DNA from: Ignavibacteria bacterium
Lineage (GTDB): Bacteria; Bacteroidota; Ignavibacteria; Kapaibacteriales; Kapaibacteriaceae
Length of the DNA stretch: 64,000 nucleotides
Direction: 5' to 3'
NCBI GenBank assembly: GCA_013204605.1
Contig: JABMNI010000063.1
Span: 23,707-87,706 of the forward strand
Program-made: the position numbers and the translations under genes
Shown here: positions 54,785-64,000 of the stretch, in pieces
Layout of the letters: the number at the start of each line of letters is the position of its first letter
Position numbering within the stretch: position 1 is the stretch's first letter
The notes under the pieces: generated by a model
Told to the model about the DNA's origin: nothing
What the model saw: only the letters and a program-made list of their open reading frames with translations
Databases searched by the model: none

Positions 54785-54811
54785 ATTATTCCTAGCACTA
54801 GGATTATTAAA

Positions 54812-54837
54812 GGTCGCTAAATTAGCGGCCTTTTTTT
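54812..54837 (+). terminator. Rho-independent terminator of rpmB
   Basis: GGTCGCTA, loop AAT, TAGCGGCC (54812-54830) form an 8-bp stem with one G-T pair, directly followed by seven T residues (54831-54837). A smaller CCTAG/TAGG hairpin lies just before it at 54791-54802. It is the clearest terminator in the window. Confidence 0.92.
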
Positions 54838-54878
54838 GTAGCAATGATTTTTACTCGATATCCGTCATTCACACCCGA

Positions 54879-56459
54879 ATGAAATACCTAGCCGTAATAA
54901 AGATCTGTTTGATTATTACTCCCCCACTATTTTTTTGTGGGACAGTAAGCGCTCAAGTTTCCGAAAAGAATCTAGAAAAGGCACGCGAACTATTTATTTC
55001 CGGCACATCATTGCAGATGCAAGGTAATCGTCACGCCGAGGCAATTCTTGAATTTCAAGAATCGTTGCGATACGATACCTCAGAAGTCACCCTAGGAGCC
55101 ATCGCGAGAAGTTACCTTGAATTACGAAAACTCGACCGGGCACTCGAATATGCCACACTTGCTACGGAGGCGGATAGTACATCGGCAAACTCATGGGAAA
55201 TATTGGCGGAGGTTTTGGTATCCGGCGGACGCTATGACGATGGGGTTAAGGCATTCGAAAAAGTTAGGGGGCTCACCCCCTCCAAACGTCAGCTGTACAC
55301 ACTTGGTAAGCTGTACGAGCCTCGCAGTGCTAGCAAGGCTATAGAAGTATTTGAAGAGATAGTAAGTAACGAGCCAGATCTTGGTGTATACCGAATACTG
55401 GCAGATCTGTACCTTAGAACAAAGAATGCCAAAGGCCAGTTGGGTGCTTTACAACGCGCATATGATTATGAATCAAATAATCCCGTTGTGCTCACAGACT
55501 ATGTTGTGGCACTCTTAGATAATGGTAGAATTGACACGGCGTTGGTTTTGGCAAAAACATTCATCTCAATGTCGTATTACTCAGAAGTAAGTACCAGAGT
55601 TTGGTTGACAGTTTTAAACAAACTGTATAGCGATTCTCTATTGGCCTTCGTTTACAAGGATTCTTCTCTTGCGTGTTTGGATTATTCGGCGCTTCATTTT
55701 AGCAACCATTGGCAGATTACCACCATGGCCGGATCATTGGCCCTAATGCTTAATGATCAAGAGCGAGCTTCATTACTGTACCAGTTGGCAATCAAGTCAA
55801 ATCCCACCGATCCTGATCTTCGAGTTAATATTAGTGGTCTTTGTATTGAAAATACCGCCTATGATTATGCGATTAAACTTCTTAAGCAGAGCATCACCAT
55901 TTTCCCCCGCCACGCCAGATTTCCATTATTGCTTGGTTGGTGTTATCAACTGACTCTCAACCCAGGTCTCGCCTTGGTCAATTATAATTTGGCGTTAAAG
56001 ATTGATCCGATGTTGTTTGAAGCATGGGTGCGGGTTGGAAATATATACGATTCAGAAGACAGACATGTGGAAGCGGACAGTGCATTCGCGAAGGCTTTAG
56101 AAATAGAGCCGGACGATGCACTAGTGTGTAACAATTACGCGTACTCACTTTCTGTTCAGGGAAGAAATTTAGATCAGGCTAGAATGTTGAGTTGGAAAGC
56201 GTTGCAGCAGTATCCTACCAATCCCAGCTATCTTGATACGTATGCTTGGATATTGTTCAAGCTTGGTGATTATAATGCCGCTCAAAAATTTATTGAGCGT
56301 GCAGTACAGTACGACGGGAACGCTACTCACTACGACCATCTAGGCGACATTCTAGAAAAACAAGGTGACTTGGATGGAGCGGTTCGTGCCTGGGCAAAAT
56401 CATTACAACTAGACTCCTCAAAAAGAGAAATTCAAACTAAACTTGATAGATATAGGTAG
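54879..56459 (+). CDS. Exported TPR protein
   Basis: 526 aa with a signal peptide (cleavage near GTVSAQ). Tetratricopeptide repeats run through most of the chain (about 35-140 and 280-525), with canonical repeats such as PDLGVYRILADLYLRTKNAKGQLGALQRAYDYE, NPGLALVNYNLALKIDPMLFEAWVRVGNIYDSE, and the C-terminal YDGNATHYDHLGDILEKQGDLDGAVRAWAKSLQLD. It resembles large periplasmic TPR scaffolds and gliding or secretion accessory proteins of the phylum, without a specific match. It follows the rpmB terminator by 41 bases and is 8 bases from the HicB-like gene, with which it probably forms a unit. Confidence 0.8.
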   Translation: MKYLAVIKICLIITPPLFFCGTVSAQVSEKNLEKARELFISGTSLQMQGNRHAEAILEFQESLRYDTSEVTLGAIARSYLELRKLDRALEYATLATEADSTSANSWEILAEVLVSGGRYDDGVKAFEKVRGLTPSKRQLYTLGKLYEPRSASKAIEVFEEIVSNEPDLGVYRILADLYLRTKNAKGQLGALQRAYDYESNNPVVLTDYVVALLDNGRIDTALVLAKTFISMSYYSEVSTRVWLTVLNKLYSDSLLAFVYKDSSLACLDYSALHFSNHWQITTMAGSLALMLNDQERASLLYQLAIKSNPTDPDLRVNISGLCIENTAYDYAIKLLKQSITIFPRHARFPLLLGWCYQLTLNPGLALVNYNLALKIDPMLFEAWVRVGNIYDSEDRHVEADSAFAKALEIEPDDALVCNNYAYSLSVQGRNLDQARMLSWKALQQYPTNPSYLDTYAWILFKLGDYNAAQKFIERAVQYDGNATHYDHLGDILEKQGDLDGAVRAWAKSLQLDSSKREIQTKLDRYR

Positions 56460-56467
56460 AATACAAA

Positions 56468-56677
56468 ATGACACGCCCCACAAGTACTGACCCTAACGAC
56501 TACGAGATATTAATCCGACGTCGTGGAGAAGCCGAATACGCTTCATACTGTCCCCAGCTTGCACGCATGGTACGCGGTACCGAGCACGTAGAAGTTGAAG
56601 ATGCCATGAAGGCAATTGTGCTTCAGTACATTGCAGAAATTGGCAACGGCTCCATCGATAGCTCGAAACCTAGTTAA
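56468..56677 (+). CDS. Small HicB-like protein, orphan
   Basis: 69 aa. The central YEILIRRRGEAEYASYCPQLARMVRGTEHVEVEDAMKAIVLQYIAE fits the partial-RNase-H fold of HicB antitoxins (hydrophobic strand, aromatic-x-CP-x-L, then a helix with EDAM). There is no HicA toxin beside it and no DNA-binding tail. It may be a stand-alone HicB-fold regulator or an unrelated small protein. It lies eight bases after the TPR gene and 18 before the CPBP protease gene, so it looks like part of that run. Confidence 0.6.
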   Translation: MTRPTSTDPNDYEILIRRRGEAEYASYCPQLARMVRGTEHVEVEDAMKAIVLQYIAEIGNGSIDSSKPS

Positions 56678-56695
56678 CTGCTCATCTACTAAACT

Positions 56696-57529
56696 GTGAA
56701 CCTCTTAAATCATTGGGCAACGACTATAGTCGCCACTATAGCCGTAGTGCTGCTAGGCGCTACAGTTTCCGGCGTTCTCGAACTTGGTCCCACATCATCG
56801 TACGTGGTAATGACAGTGATCTTGGGTGTGTTCTTGATTTTTCACGACAAATCGTTCGCATACAAATCTCTTTCAGCCTCCGCATTATCAGTCACAAAAT
56901 TCACAACTCAGCATGTTTCGATCGGAGCAGCAACAGCAGTTGGCTGTCTGATATTCGTGGGTTCAATTGGATTGTTGATAGGCGCACATTTCGAATTGGT
57001 CCAACTGGTATCGATTCCCGTATCAACAATTGTATTGATTTTCTTTGCTGCAACTTTTGAAGAATTTCTTTTTAGGGGGCCAATTTTCAAGGCATTGGGA
57101 ATACGTTTTGGCAGCAACGTCGCTATAATATCAACCTCGGTATTGTTTGGGATTGCTCACATGTTCAACCCGTCTGGTGGCCTTTTAGCCATAGTAAACG
57201 TCACACTGGCCGGTGTTCTACTTGGAGCAGCGGTTGCAAAAACAAAAACACTGTGGTATTCACTGTCGTTTCACATCATTTGGAACCTGCTAGTGGCTCT
57301 GTTTTTTGGCGCCGTTAGCGGCTTAAGTTTTCCAATTGCGTATTATACGTTTAATACATCAGCCGTATCGCCAGAAATGCAATGGCTACTCGGTTCAACC
57401 TTTGGTATCGAGAGTGGATTTGTCACTACATTGTGTCTTTCAGCTAGCATTGCATTCATCTTAGTAAAAGTCAAGACCGATGTCTATGTGCAGGCTGCAA
57501 TATTCAGAGCACTTTATGAAAAATACTAA
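56696..57529 (+). CDS. CPBP-family intramembrane metalloprotease
   Basis: 277 aa from a GTG start, with about eight membrane helices. The Abi/CPBP motifs are visible: motif 1 FEEFLFRGPIFKALG with the Glu-Glu pair near 121-122 and Arg-Gly; motif 2 FGIAHMFNP with a His near 151; motif 3 SFHIIWNLLVALFFG with a His near 195. Family members include prenyl-protein-processing Rce1 homologues and bacteriocin self-protection proteins. The substrate here is not known. It is in a run with TPR proteins on both sides, separated by 18 and 21 bases. Confidence 0.88.
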   Translation: MNLLNHWATTIVATIAVVLLGATVSGVLELGPTSSYVVMTVILGVFLIFHDKSFAYKSLSASALSVTKFTTQHVSIGAATAVGCLIFVGSIGLLIGAHFELVQLVSIPVSTIVLIFFAATFEEFLFRGPIFKALGIRFGSNVAIISTSVLFGIAHMFNPSGGLLAIVNVTLAGVLLGAAVAKTKTLWYSLSFHIIWNLLVALFFGAVSGLSFPIAYYTFNTSAVSPEMQWLLGSTFGIESGFVTTLCLSASIAFILVKVKTDVYVQAAIFRALYEKY

Positions 57530-57550
57530 TTATGAGTTGGCCCGTTAATC

Positions 57551-58714
57551 ATGAATAAAAAGTTCAGCGCGTTTCTGATTTTGTCAATCTTAGTTTGCTT
57601 TGTTAGTCCAAATTCAACAGCGCAAATTTTGTTTATTAAATCCGATGGCGACACACTGGTTAGACGAGGAATCGAATTGATTTACAATGTCAAATTCGAC
57701 AGCGCACATCAAATGTTCGAATCAGTGAAAAAGATGTACCCCAAACATCCAGCCGGTTACTTTATGGATGCCATGGTGGACTGGTGGCGTGTTTCTTTTG
57801 ATCGCAGCACACGTTCTTACGACCAAGTGTTCTTGAATAAGATTCAAAAAGTTTTAACTGTTTGCGAAAAAGCAATCGAAGAAGATCCTTCTGATATAGT
57901 GGCACTTTTTTTTAAAGGGGGCGCACTGGGATTCAGGGGACGCTACTACGCGCTGAGAGAAGACTGGTTAAGCGCTGCCGATGATGGCGCTACTGCCCTA
58001 CCAATATTACAAGAGTGTCAAAAGATTGCCCCCTCAAATCGAGACATTATGATTGGGACTGGCATCTATAATTACTTTGCGGCTATGATGCCGGAAAAAT
58101 ACCCGCTCCTAAAACCGGTCATGATGTTCCTACCCAGCGGCGATAAAAAAATTGGCATTCTTCAATTACGAGCTGCCGCAAAGAGCGCGAAGTATGCCGC
58201 AGTTGAAGCCAAAGCAGTTTTAGTTCAATTGTACTATGACTTCGAAAACAGCCCCTCCGAAGCCATTGTGTATGCACGCGATCTTGCCAACAGCTACCCC
58301 AACAATCCCTATTTTCAACGAGCCTTCGGCAGGTGTCTTGTTCAGTTAGGTCCGTTGGATACCATGGAAATTCTATGGCGCAACGTCACATTAGCCTGCC
58401 TCGATAAAAAAGCTGGCTACGACCGTCATGCTGCACGAGAAGCGTTGTACTACGTTGGGCTATCCCGAATGCTGCACAGTGACTACGACCTAGCCCTACG
58501 CTATTTCTACAAATGTGATGAGGCCAGTAGAATTCTAGACCAGGATCCGTCGGGCTTCATGGTGAAGCTAAATCTGAAGATCGGCCAGATATATGACATA
58601 CTGGACAAACGAAGTCTGGCCGTTGCTCAATATCAAAAAGTTCTCGCGTGGCGAGATTACTCTGGGAGTATTGCGGAGGCGCAGAAGTACCTGAGCGAAC
58701 CATACAAACGGTAA
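57551..58714 (+). CDS. Exported TPR protein with large helical body
   Basis: 387 aa with a signal peptide (LILSILVCFVSPNSTAQ). The mature chain has TPR-like helix pairs (for example GIELIYNVKFDSAHQMFESVKKMYPKHPAGYFMDAMVDWW and EALYYVGLSRMLHSDYDLALRYFYKCDEAS). The family-like WRVSFD, FKGGALGFRGRYYALREDWLSAADDG and GIYNYFAAMMPEKYPLLKPVMMFLPSGDKKIGI segments are recurrent in FCB-group TPR proteins of unknown role. It is the last gene of the plus-strand run beginning at 54879. A block of heptamer repeats follows its stop codon almost at once. Confidence 0.75.
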   Translation: MNKKFSAFLILSILVCFVSPNSTAQILFIKSDGDTLVRRGIELIYNVKFDSAHQMFESVKKMYPKHPAGYFMDAMVDWWRVSFDRSTRSYDQVFLNKIQKVLTVCEKAIEEDPSDIVALFFKGGALGFRGRYYALREDWLSAADDGATALPILQECQKIAPSNRDIMIGTGIYNYFAAMMPEKYPLLKPVMMFLPSGDKKIGILQLRAAAKSAKYAAVEAKAVLVQLYYDFENSPSEAIVYARDLANSYPNNPYFQRAFGRCLVQLGPLDTMEILWRNVTLACLDKKAGYDRHAAREALYYVGLSRMLHSDYDLALRYFYKCDEASRILDQDPSGFMVKLNLKIGQIYDILDKRSLAVAQYQKVLAWRDYSGSIAEAQKYLSEPYKR

Positions 58715-58716
58715 GA

Positions 58717-58737
58717 CAATTAGCAATTAGCAATTAG
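58717..58737. repeat. Short tandem heptamer repeat CAATTAG x3
   Basis: Three perfect head-to-tail copies of CAATTAG, immediately after the TPR gene. They are followed by a GTCCC...GGGAC hairpin-like stretch (58740-58760) that separates them from the second heptamer array. Confidence 0.9.
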
Positions 58738-58761
58738 AAGTCCCGAGCGCGACGAGGGACG

Positions 58762-58803
58762 AATTCGTAATTCGTAATTCGTAATTCGTAATTCGTAATT
58801 CGT
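58762..58803. repeat. Short tandem heptamer repeat AATTCGT x6
   Basis: Six perfect copies of the 7-bp unit AATTCGT. Together with the CAATTAG array and the intervening GC-rich inverted repeat GTCCC (58740-58744) and GGGAC (58756-58760), this fills the 103-base gap between convergent genes. Heptamer short tandem repeats in intergenic regions are known from several bacterial groups, notably cyanobacteria. Function is not clear; variation in copy number would be expected. Confidence 0.93.
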
Positions 58804-58817
58804 ACCCTACTGCGTTC

Positions 58818-60473
58818 TTACCGATTAACAACAAACCGCTTTGAAACAACCTTACCGGTTGGTGTTAAAAGTGACAGCGTGTAAGCGCCATTAGCAAATG
58901 CAGAAACATCCAGTTTTGTGCTGGAAAGCCCCTTAACATTTTTTGTAGCTACTAATGCGCCATTCGCATCGAAAACTACGATGCTCGCAAATTGTGCTGC
59001 GTCCATTAAAATGTTAACGAACTCAGTAGTTGGATTTGGACTTAGTGAAATTTGTGTATCTCGGTCGGATTCGGAGACAGAAACGTTGTCAGAAACAACA
59101 AACGTTTCACGCTTGCTCCAACTGCCAACAAAGTCTGGAGTGCGAACAGATCGGACATGCCAATAATACAGACCACTGGTTTCTAACAGTGCGGAGCTAG
59201 ATTTGGTTTTGGTAGAAACTGTCGTTGCATTTGTATTGAATGTTGAGTCGGTTGAATATTCCAATTCGTCATCGTCGGCATCAGACGTCCACACAAAGGT
59301 CACGTTTCCTTTTGGGACAGTGGCGTTCGAAGCCGGGCTTGTTAGTCGCGGAGCGTTTGGAACAACGCGGAATGATCGAACTACCGACCAGTTAGGTTCG
59401 GCTTGAACGTTGGGATGAAGTTTACTTTGAATTGGCCCGCTCACCCCAGCTACTCTCCAATAATACAATTTGAATTTTACCAAGTTGCTGAGATTCACGA
59501 AAGTGTTAGCAGAAGTAGTATCTATAACCAGTGTTGAAAAATCAGCAAGCGCCGACACTTGAACTCTGTATGATTTCGCACCATCAACCGTTGAGTTGCT
59601 CAAGCGAATCGAATCCGACTCCACGTCTGCCTCGTCTAAAGGTAGTAGTAGCGTAGGAGGATCTAAAACGGTTACTGTGCCACCGGCCTTCGTTGAAACA
59701 TACACTGTCTTTGCATATATAGTTTGATCAGAAGGGGCTGGACCAGACATAGTGGTCTGTGCGACTACATCTGTGATGTTAAACAGAAACTCTGAATTGT
59801 TGGGTTCAAACCATGATGAACTCGTAATGGTGCTTTTTACGATGGTAACTATTGTGAACGGACCGGCGTCAATAGTAATCGTATCAATTATGACCTGAGT
59901 ATACGAGATGCGAAGTACGTTTGAAAATGTGCCTTTCGGTAAAATCAACGTTCCGTAGCCATCATACTTTCCACTAATAGTGCCTCCCCGCTTGACCGGT
60001 ACCCCATTCGTTGTAAAGCTGTGTCGGGCTACGTCAGAGTACGACTCATTATAACTCCATGGCACCTTGGCAACATCAAGTGGATCGGCCCACCTGCCGG
60101 ATTGAAAGGCTTGACTCTCTTCTCCAAGTCTGGTCCATCTTCCTTTTTCCAAGACAAAATAGCTGTACACCGTATCGGACTGTTCACAGTGTGTAGCCTC
60201 GGCAAATGATGCTGCGTGCGGCGTTGATTTAGGGTCGACCCAATTGTTTTGATGCTGATCTGGTTTGACTGTTATATTAGAAAAATTCCATGTGACGTTC
60301 GCGCCGCCTTGACCCGGTACAACTCCCGTAGTGTCTACAACGTTCCACTTTACAATTGTTCCCACGCTAGGCAGGTACCCTTAATTGAAAACTGGCTGAG
60401 CATAAACCACGTTTGCAACGCAAAACGCAATTGTAATTACCAAATCACAAATATTACGATAGAATTTATTCAT
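58818..60473 (-). pseudogene. T9SS-sorted surface protein interrupted by an in-frame stop after its signal peptide
   Basis: The ATG at 60473 (GAGG eight bases upstream) opens a clear signal peptide, MNKFYRNICDLVITIAFCV, ending YAQPVFN, then TAA at 60383-60381. The same frame continues without a break as GYLPSVGTIVKWNVVDTTGV for 520 codons. Those include a beta-rich N-terminal domain, two fibronectin/Ig-like modules (about 240-350 and 355-440 of the mature part) and a type IX sorting domain ending VSKRFVVNR. One base change would restore the whole protein. A GTG at 60365 could start the rest, but it would lack an export signal. Either a young pseudogene, a sequencing error, or recoding. Product would be a surface protein of unknown role. 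Confidence 0.75.
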
Positions 60474-60614
60474 CTGTTTAACCTCAATCATTAGTCCAAA
60501 TACTTTTATACATACTATGGGGACAACGAATAATTTCAAAACACTTGTCCAAACCGCTGCCAAATTAGCCAGCAAAGGCACTATCTGCCAAATGTAGCTA
60601 CATAATATCTCCCG

Positions 60615-60622
60615 TATCTTTG
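60615..60622 (+). promoter_or_regulatory. Predicted -7 promoter element for methylmalonyl-CoA mutase, leaderless
   Basis: TATCTTTG, exact TAnnTTTG, ends four bases before the ATG at 60627. The -33 position, 20 bases upstream, holds ATG instead of TTG. Transcription would start at about the first base of the coding region, so the message would lack a leader. Confidence 0.5.
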
Positions 60623-60626
60623 CCGA

Positions 60627-62762
<2,136 letters not shown>

Positions 62763-62771
62763 CGTTATTTT

Positions 62772-63680
62772 TTGATAGCGGCCGTAGACATAGGGACCAA
62801 CACGGCTCTCATGGCCGTTGGCGAATTGCGAAATTCTGATGTTGAATTTGTGGCGGATTTCCACTCTACTCCCCGCCTTGGTGAAAGTTTGCACTCCACC
62901 GGAATCATCGGTGCGGCTTCGGTGTCCAGATGCGTGCAGTCTATGCATGAGTTTCGTGAGCACGCCTCCAAACTTCATGTTGAAAAAATCCTCGCTGTGG
63001 GAACATCCGCGTTACGAAACGCCACAAACCGAGGTACCGTCCTGCCTATCTTAGAGTCAGCACTTGGCGCCCCAATCGAAATCATATCCGGTCAAAGGGA
63101 AGCCATGCTAACATTGTGCGGAGTAGTTGGAGTTAATCGCCATGGTAGTGTAATTGATATTGGAGGGGGCTCTACAGAGATTGTAAGTGGAAGTTTGGAT
63201 AGACATTCAGCCGTAAGCCTTGAATTGGGTAGTGTTTTGCTAACTGATGAGTACATTGCCGGCGGGCACCGAACGGAAACTGGCGTTAAGGAAAAGTTGT
63301 TGGAATTCGTTAGTCAGCAGGTGGTTAACTCAGAAGCCTTGAGTCTTGATGTAGGAATGAAAGTTTTTGCGGTGGCCGGTACTCCCGTGAGTTTGGCTAT
63401 GCTGGAGCTTGGTATGCAAGTGTTTGACGAGAAAGCCATCCACGGGTTCGAGTTATCGCTAACTGCCGCGGAAAAGTGGAGTGATTACCTTTTTTCAATT
63501 ACTGAAGCTGAGCTAAAAAGGCTTCCGGGAATCGACCGTGGCAGAATTGATATTCTTCCTGTTGGCACGGCAATCCTAATTGGAGTAATGCGATCTATGC
63601 TTCTAAACTCTATCTTGGTTAGTACTAAGGGGTTGCGTCATGGTCTGATTAATAATTACCTGTTTAAGGCTATTAGATGA
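62772..63680 (+). CDS. Ppx/GppA-family phosphatase
   Basis: 302 aa from a TTG start, the only candidate because an in-frame stop lies three codons upstream. The ASKHA-fold motifs are AVDIGTNTALMAVGE at the N-terminus, AVGTSALRNATN, ISGQREAMLTLCGVVG, and VIDIGGGSTEIVSG. Family members hydrolyse inorganic polyphosphate (Ppx) or the pentaphosphate alarmone pppGpp (GppA); the short single-module form cannot be assigned to one. It starts nine bases after the mutase stop, so the two may share an mRNA. No terminator with a T-run is certain after it; a 6-bp palindrome AGTATATATGTATACT lies 26 bases downstream (63706-63721). Confidence 0.9.
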   Translation: MIAAVDIGTNTALMAVGELRNSDVEFVADFHSTPRLGESLHSTGIIGAASVSRCVQSMHEFREHASKLHVEKILAVGTSALRNATNRGTVLPILESALGAPIEIISGQREAMLTLCGVVGVNRHGSVIDIGGGSTEIVSGSLDRHSAVSLELGSVLLTDEYIAGGHRTETGVKEKLLEFVSQQVVNSEALSLDVGMKVFAVAGTPVSLAMLELGMQVFDEKAIHGFELSLTAAEKWSDYLFSITEAELKRLPGIDRGRIDILPVGTAILIGVMRSMLLNSILVSTKGLRHGLINNYLFKAIR

Positions 63681-63938
63681 TTGCCTCATGGAATATATCC
63701 ACGTAAGTATATATGTATACTAACTTATGTAGGTAATTGTTTTAATTTTGTGGTATACTACTGGAACAAATAAATGAATTGTATCTATCTAAGCAGGCTG
63801 GCACTTGCAGTATCGATAGTCCTCACCATCACAGTGAGTGAGGTAAGAATGTGCTGCTAGAATCAAAATAGGACAAAACGAACTTAGAAATTATCAAGTA
63901 ATTTGGTGCTGATCTCCAACAGAAAAGGGACAGCCGAG
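63681..63938. other. Gene-free 258-base stretch before an insertion sequence
   Basis: AT-rich. Contains the hairpin AGTATATATGTATACT (63706-63721), which may help end the Ppx/GppA transcript. It also contains an imperfect inverted repeat CCTCAC (63821-63826) with GTGAGG (63838-63843). No coding frame or RNA gene was recognised. The right part (from about 63850) is probably already inside the mobile element. Confidence 0.6.
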
Positions 63939-64000
63939 ATGACAAAACGCGGAAGACGAACATTTACGCCGGAAGAGAAAATCAAGATACTCCGGGAGCA
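63850..64000 (+). mobile_element. Left end of an insertion sequence, cut by the window edge
   Basis: The start is a guess. TGTGCTGCTAGAATCAAAAT from 63850, then AGGACA, resembles the TG-starting inverted repeats of IS3-like elements. The transposase frame begins 89 bases later, a usual distance. The right end lies outside the window, so the inverted repeat and target duplication cannot be checked. Confidence 0.4.
63939..64000 (+). CDS. Transposase N-terminus, IS3-like OrfA, partial
   Basis: Twenty codons are visible: MTKRGRRTFTPEEKIKILRE. The RRTFTPEEKIKILRE pattern is the start of the helix-turn-helix transposase subunit of IS3-like elements, which binds the terminal inverted repeats. AAAAGGGA eight bases upstream can act as ribosome binding site. 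The window ends inside the gene. With so little sequence, another HTH transposase family (for example IS66-type OrfA) cannot be excluded. Confidence 0.7.
   Translation, partial: MTKRGRRTFTPEEKIKILRE

Noticed and set aside
58717..58803. Possible CRISPR array
   Set aside because: The repeat unit is 7 bp with no spacers, and no cas genes are present, so it is a simple tandem repeat.

Overview
The window looks like chromosome from a Gram-negative bacterium of the Bacteroidota/Chlorobiota (FCB) side, possibly a Kapabacteria-like lineage; this is inference. Supporting signs are three proteins ending in type IX secretion (T9SS) style sorting domains, an LptD-type outer-membrane protein, promoter-like TTG-N19-TAnnTTTG elements of the Bacteroidota kind, few Shine-Dalgarno sites, and many ATGA-type gene overlaps. 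G+C is in the mid-40s percent by eye. No rRNA, tRNA or CRISPR array was seen. Coding density is very high and no gene-free stretch exceeds 300 bases.

Layout. 1-236: tail of a pyrimidine-nucleoside phosphorylase. 258-5981 (minus): a TlpA-like thiol-disulfide protein, leucyl aminopeptidase, a penicillin-acylase-family hydrolase and an NAD-dependent epimerase. 6052-14096 (minus): two giant surface proteins (1300 and 1355 aa) separated by a strong hairpin. 14222-21802 (minus): glmS-meaB-M24 peptidase-TPR-pepF, a tightly packed operon. 21850-25172 (minus): DUF4292-like protein and LptD. 25241-30769 (plus): an eight-gene run, pterin synthase-folE-rnhB-symporter-pgsA-ftsY-two small membrane proteins. 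30828-36487 (plus): four consecutive secreted proteins with phage-tail-fibre-like or glycine-rich sequence. 36556-43579 (minus): mfd-tsaB, then purB and a cytochrome c/FG-GAP protein. 43674-49550: a membrane-anchored winged-helix-like protein, prmA with a coupled 56-aa gene, kdsC, YtxH and DUF948-like proteins, an orphan PhnD-like protein, sucC and a DUF6580-like membrane protein. 49537-54451 (minus): ferredoxin-NADP reductase, a flippase-like protein and uvrA. 54563-58714 (plus): rpmB with its terminator, TPR proteins, a HicB-like protein and a CPBP protease. 58717-60473: heptamer repeats and a sorting-domain gene broken by an in-frame stop. 60627-63680: methylmalonyl-CoA mutase and a Ppx/GppA phosphatase. 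63850-64000: the left end of an insertion sequence.

Functional links. MeaB, methylmalonyl-CoA mutase and SucC belong to propionate/succinyl-CoA metabolism. The GTP cyclohydrolase and 6-pyruvoyl-tetrahydropterin-synthase-like enzyme form a pterin pair. LptD, KdsC and GlmS serve envelope synthesis. UvrA and Mfd are nucleotide-excision repair partners. The most unusual whole-window signal is a short DNA motif, WAAGGGGCTT or its variant AGGGGGCT. It recurs roughly once per 1.5-2 kb on both strands, almost always inside genes and in all reading frames. This suggests selection on the DNA word itself rather than on protein sequence.
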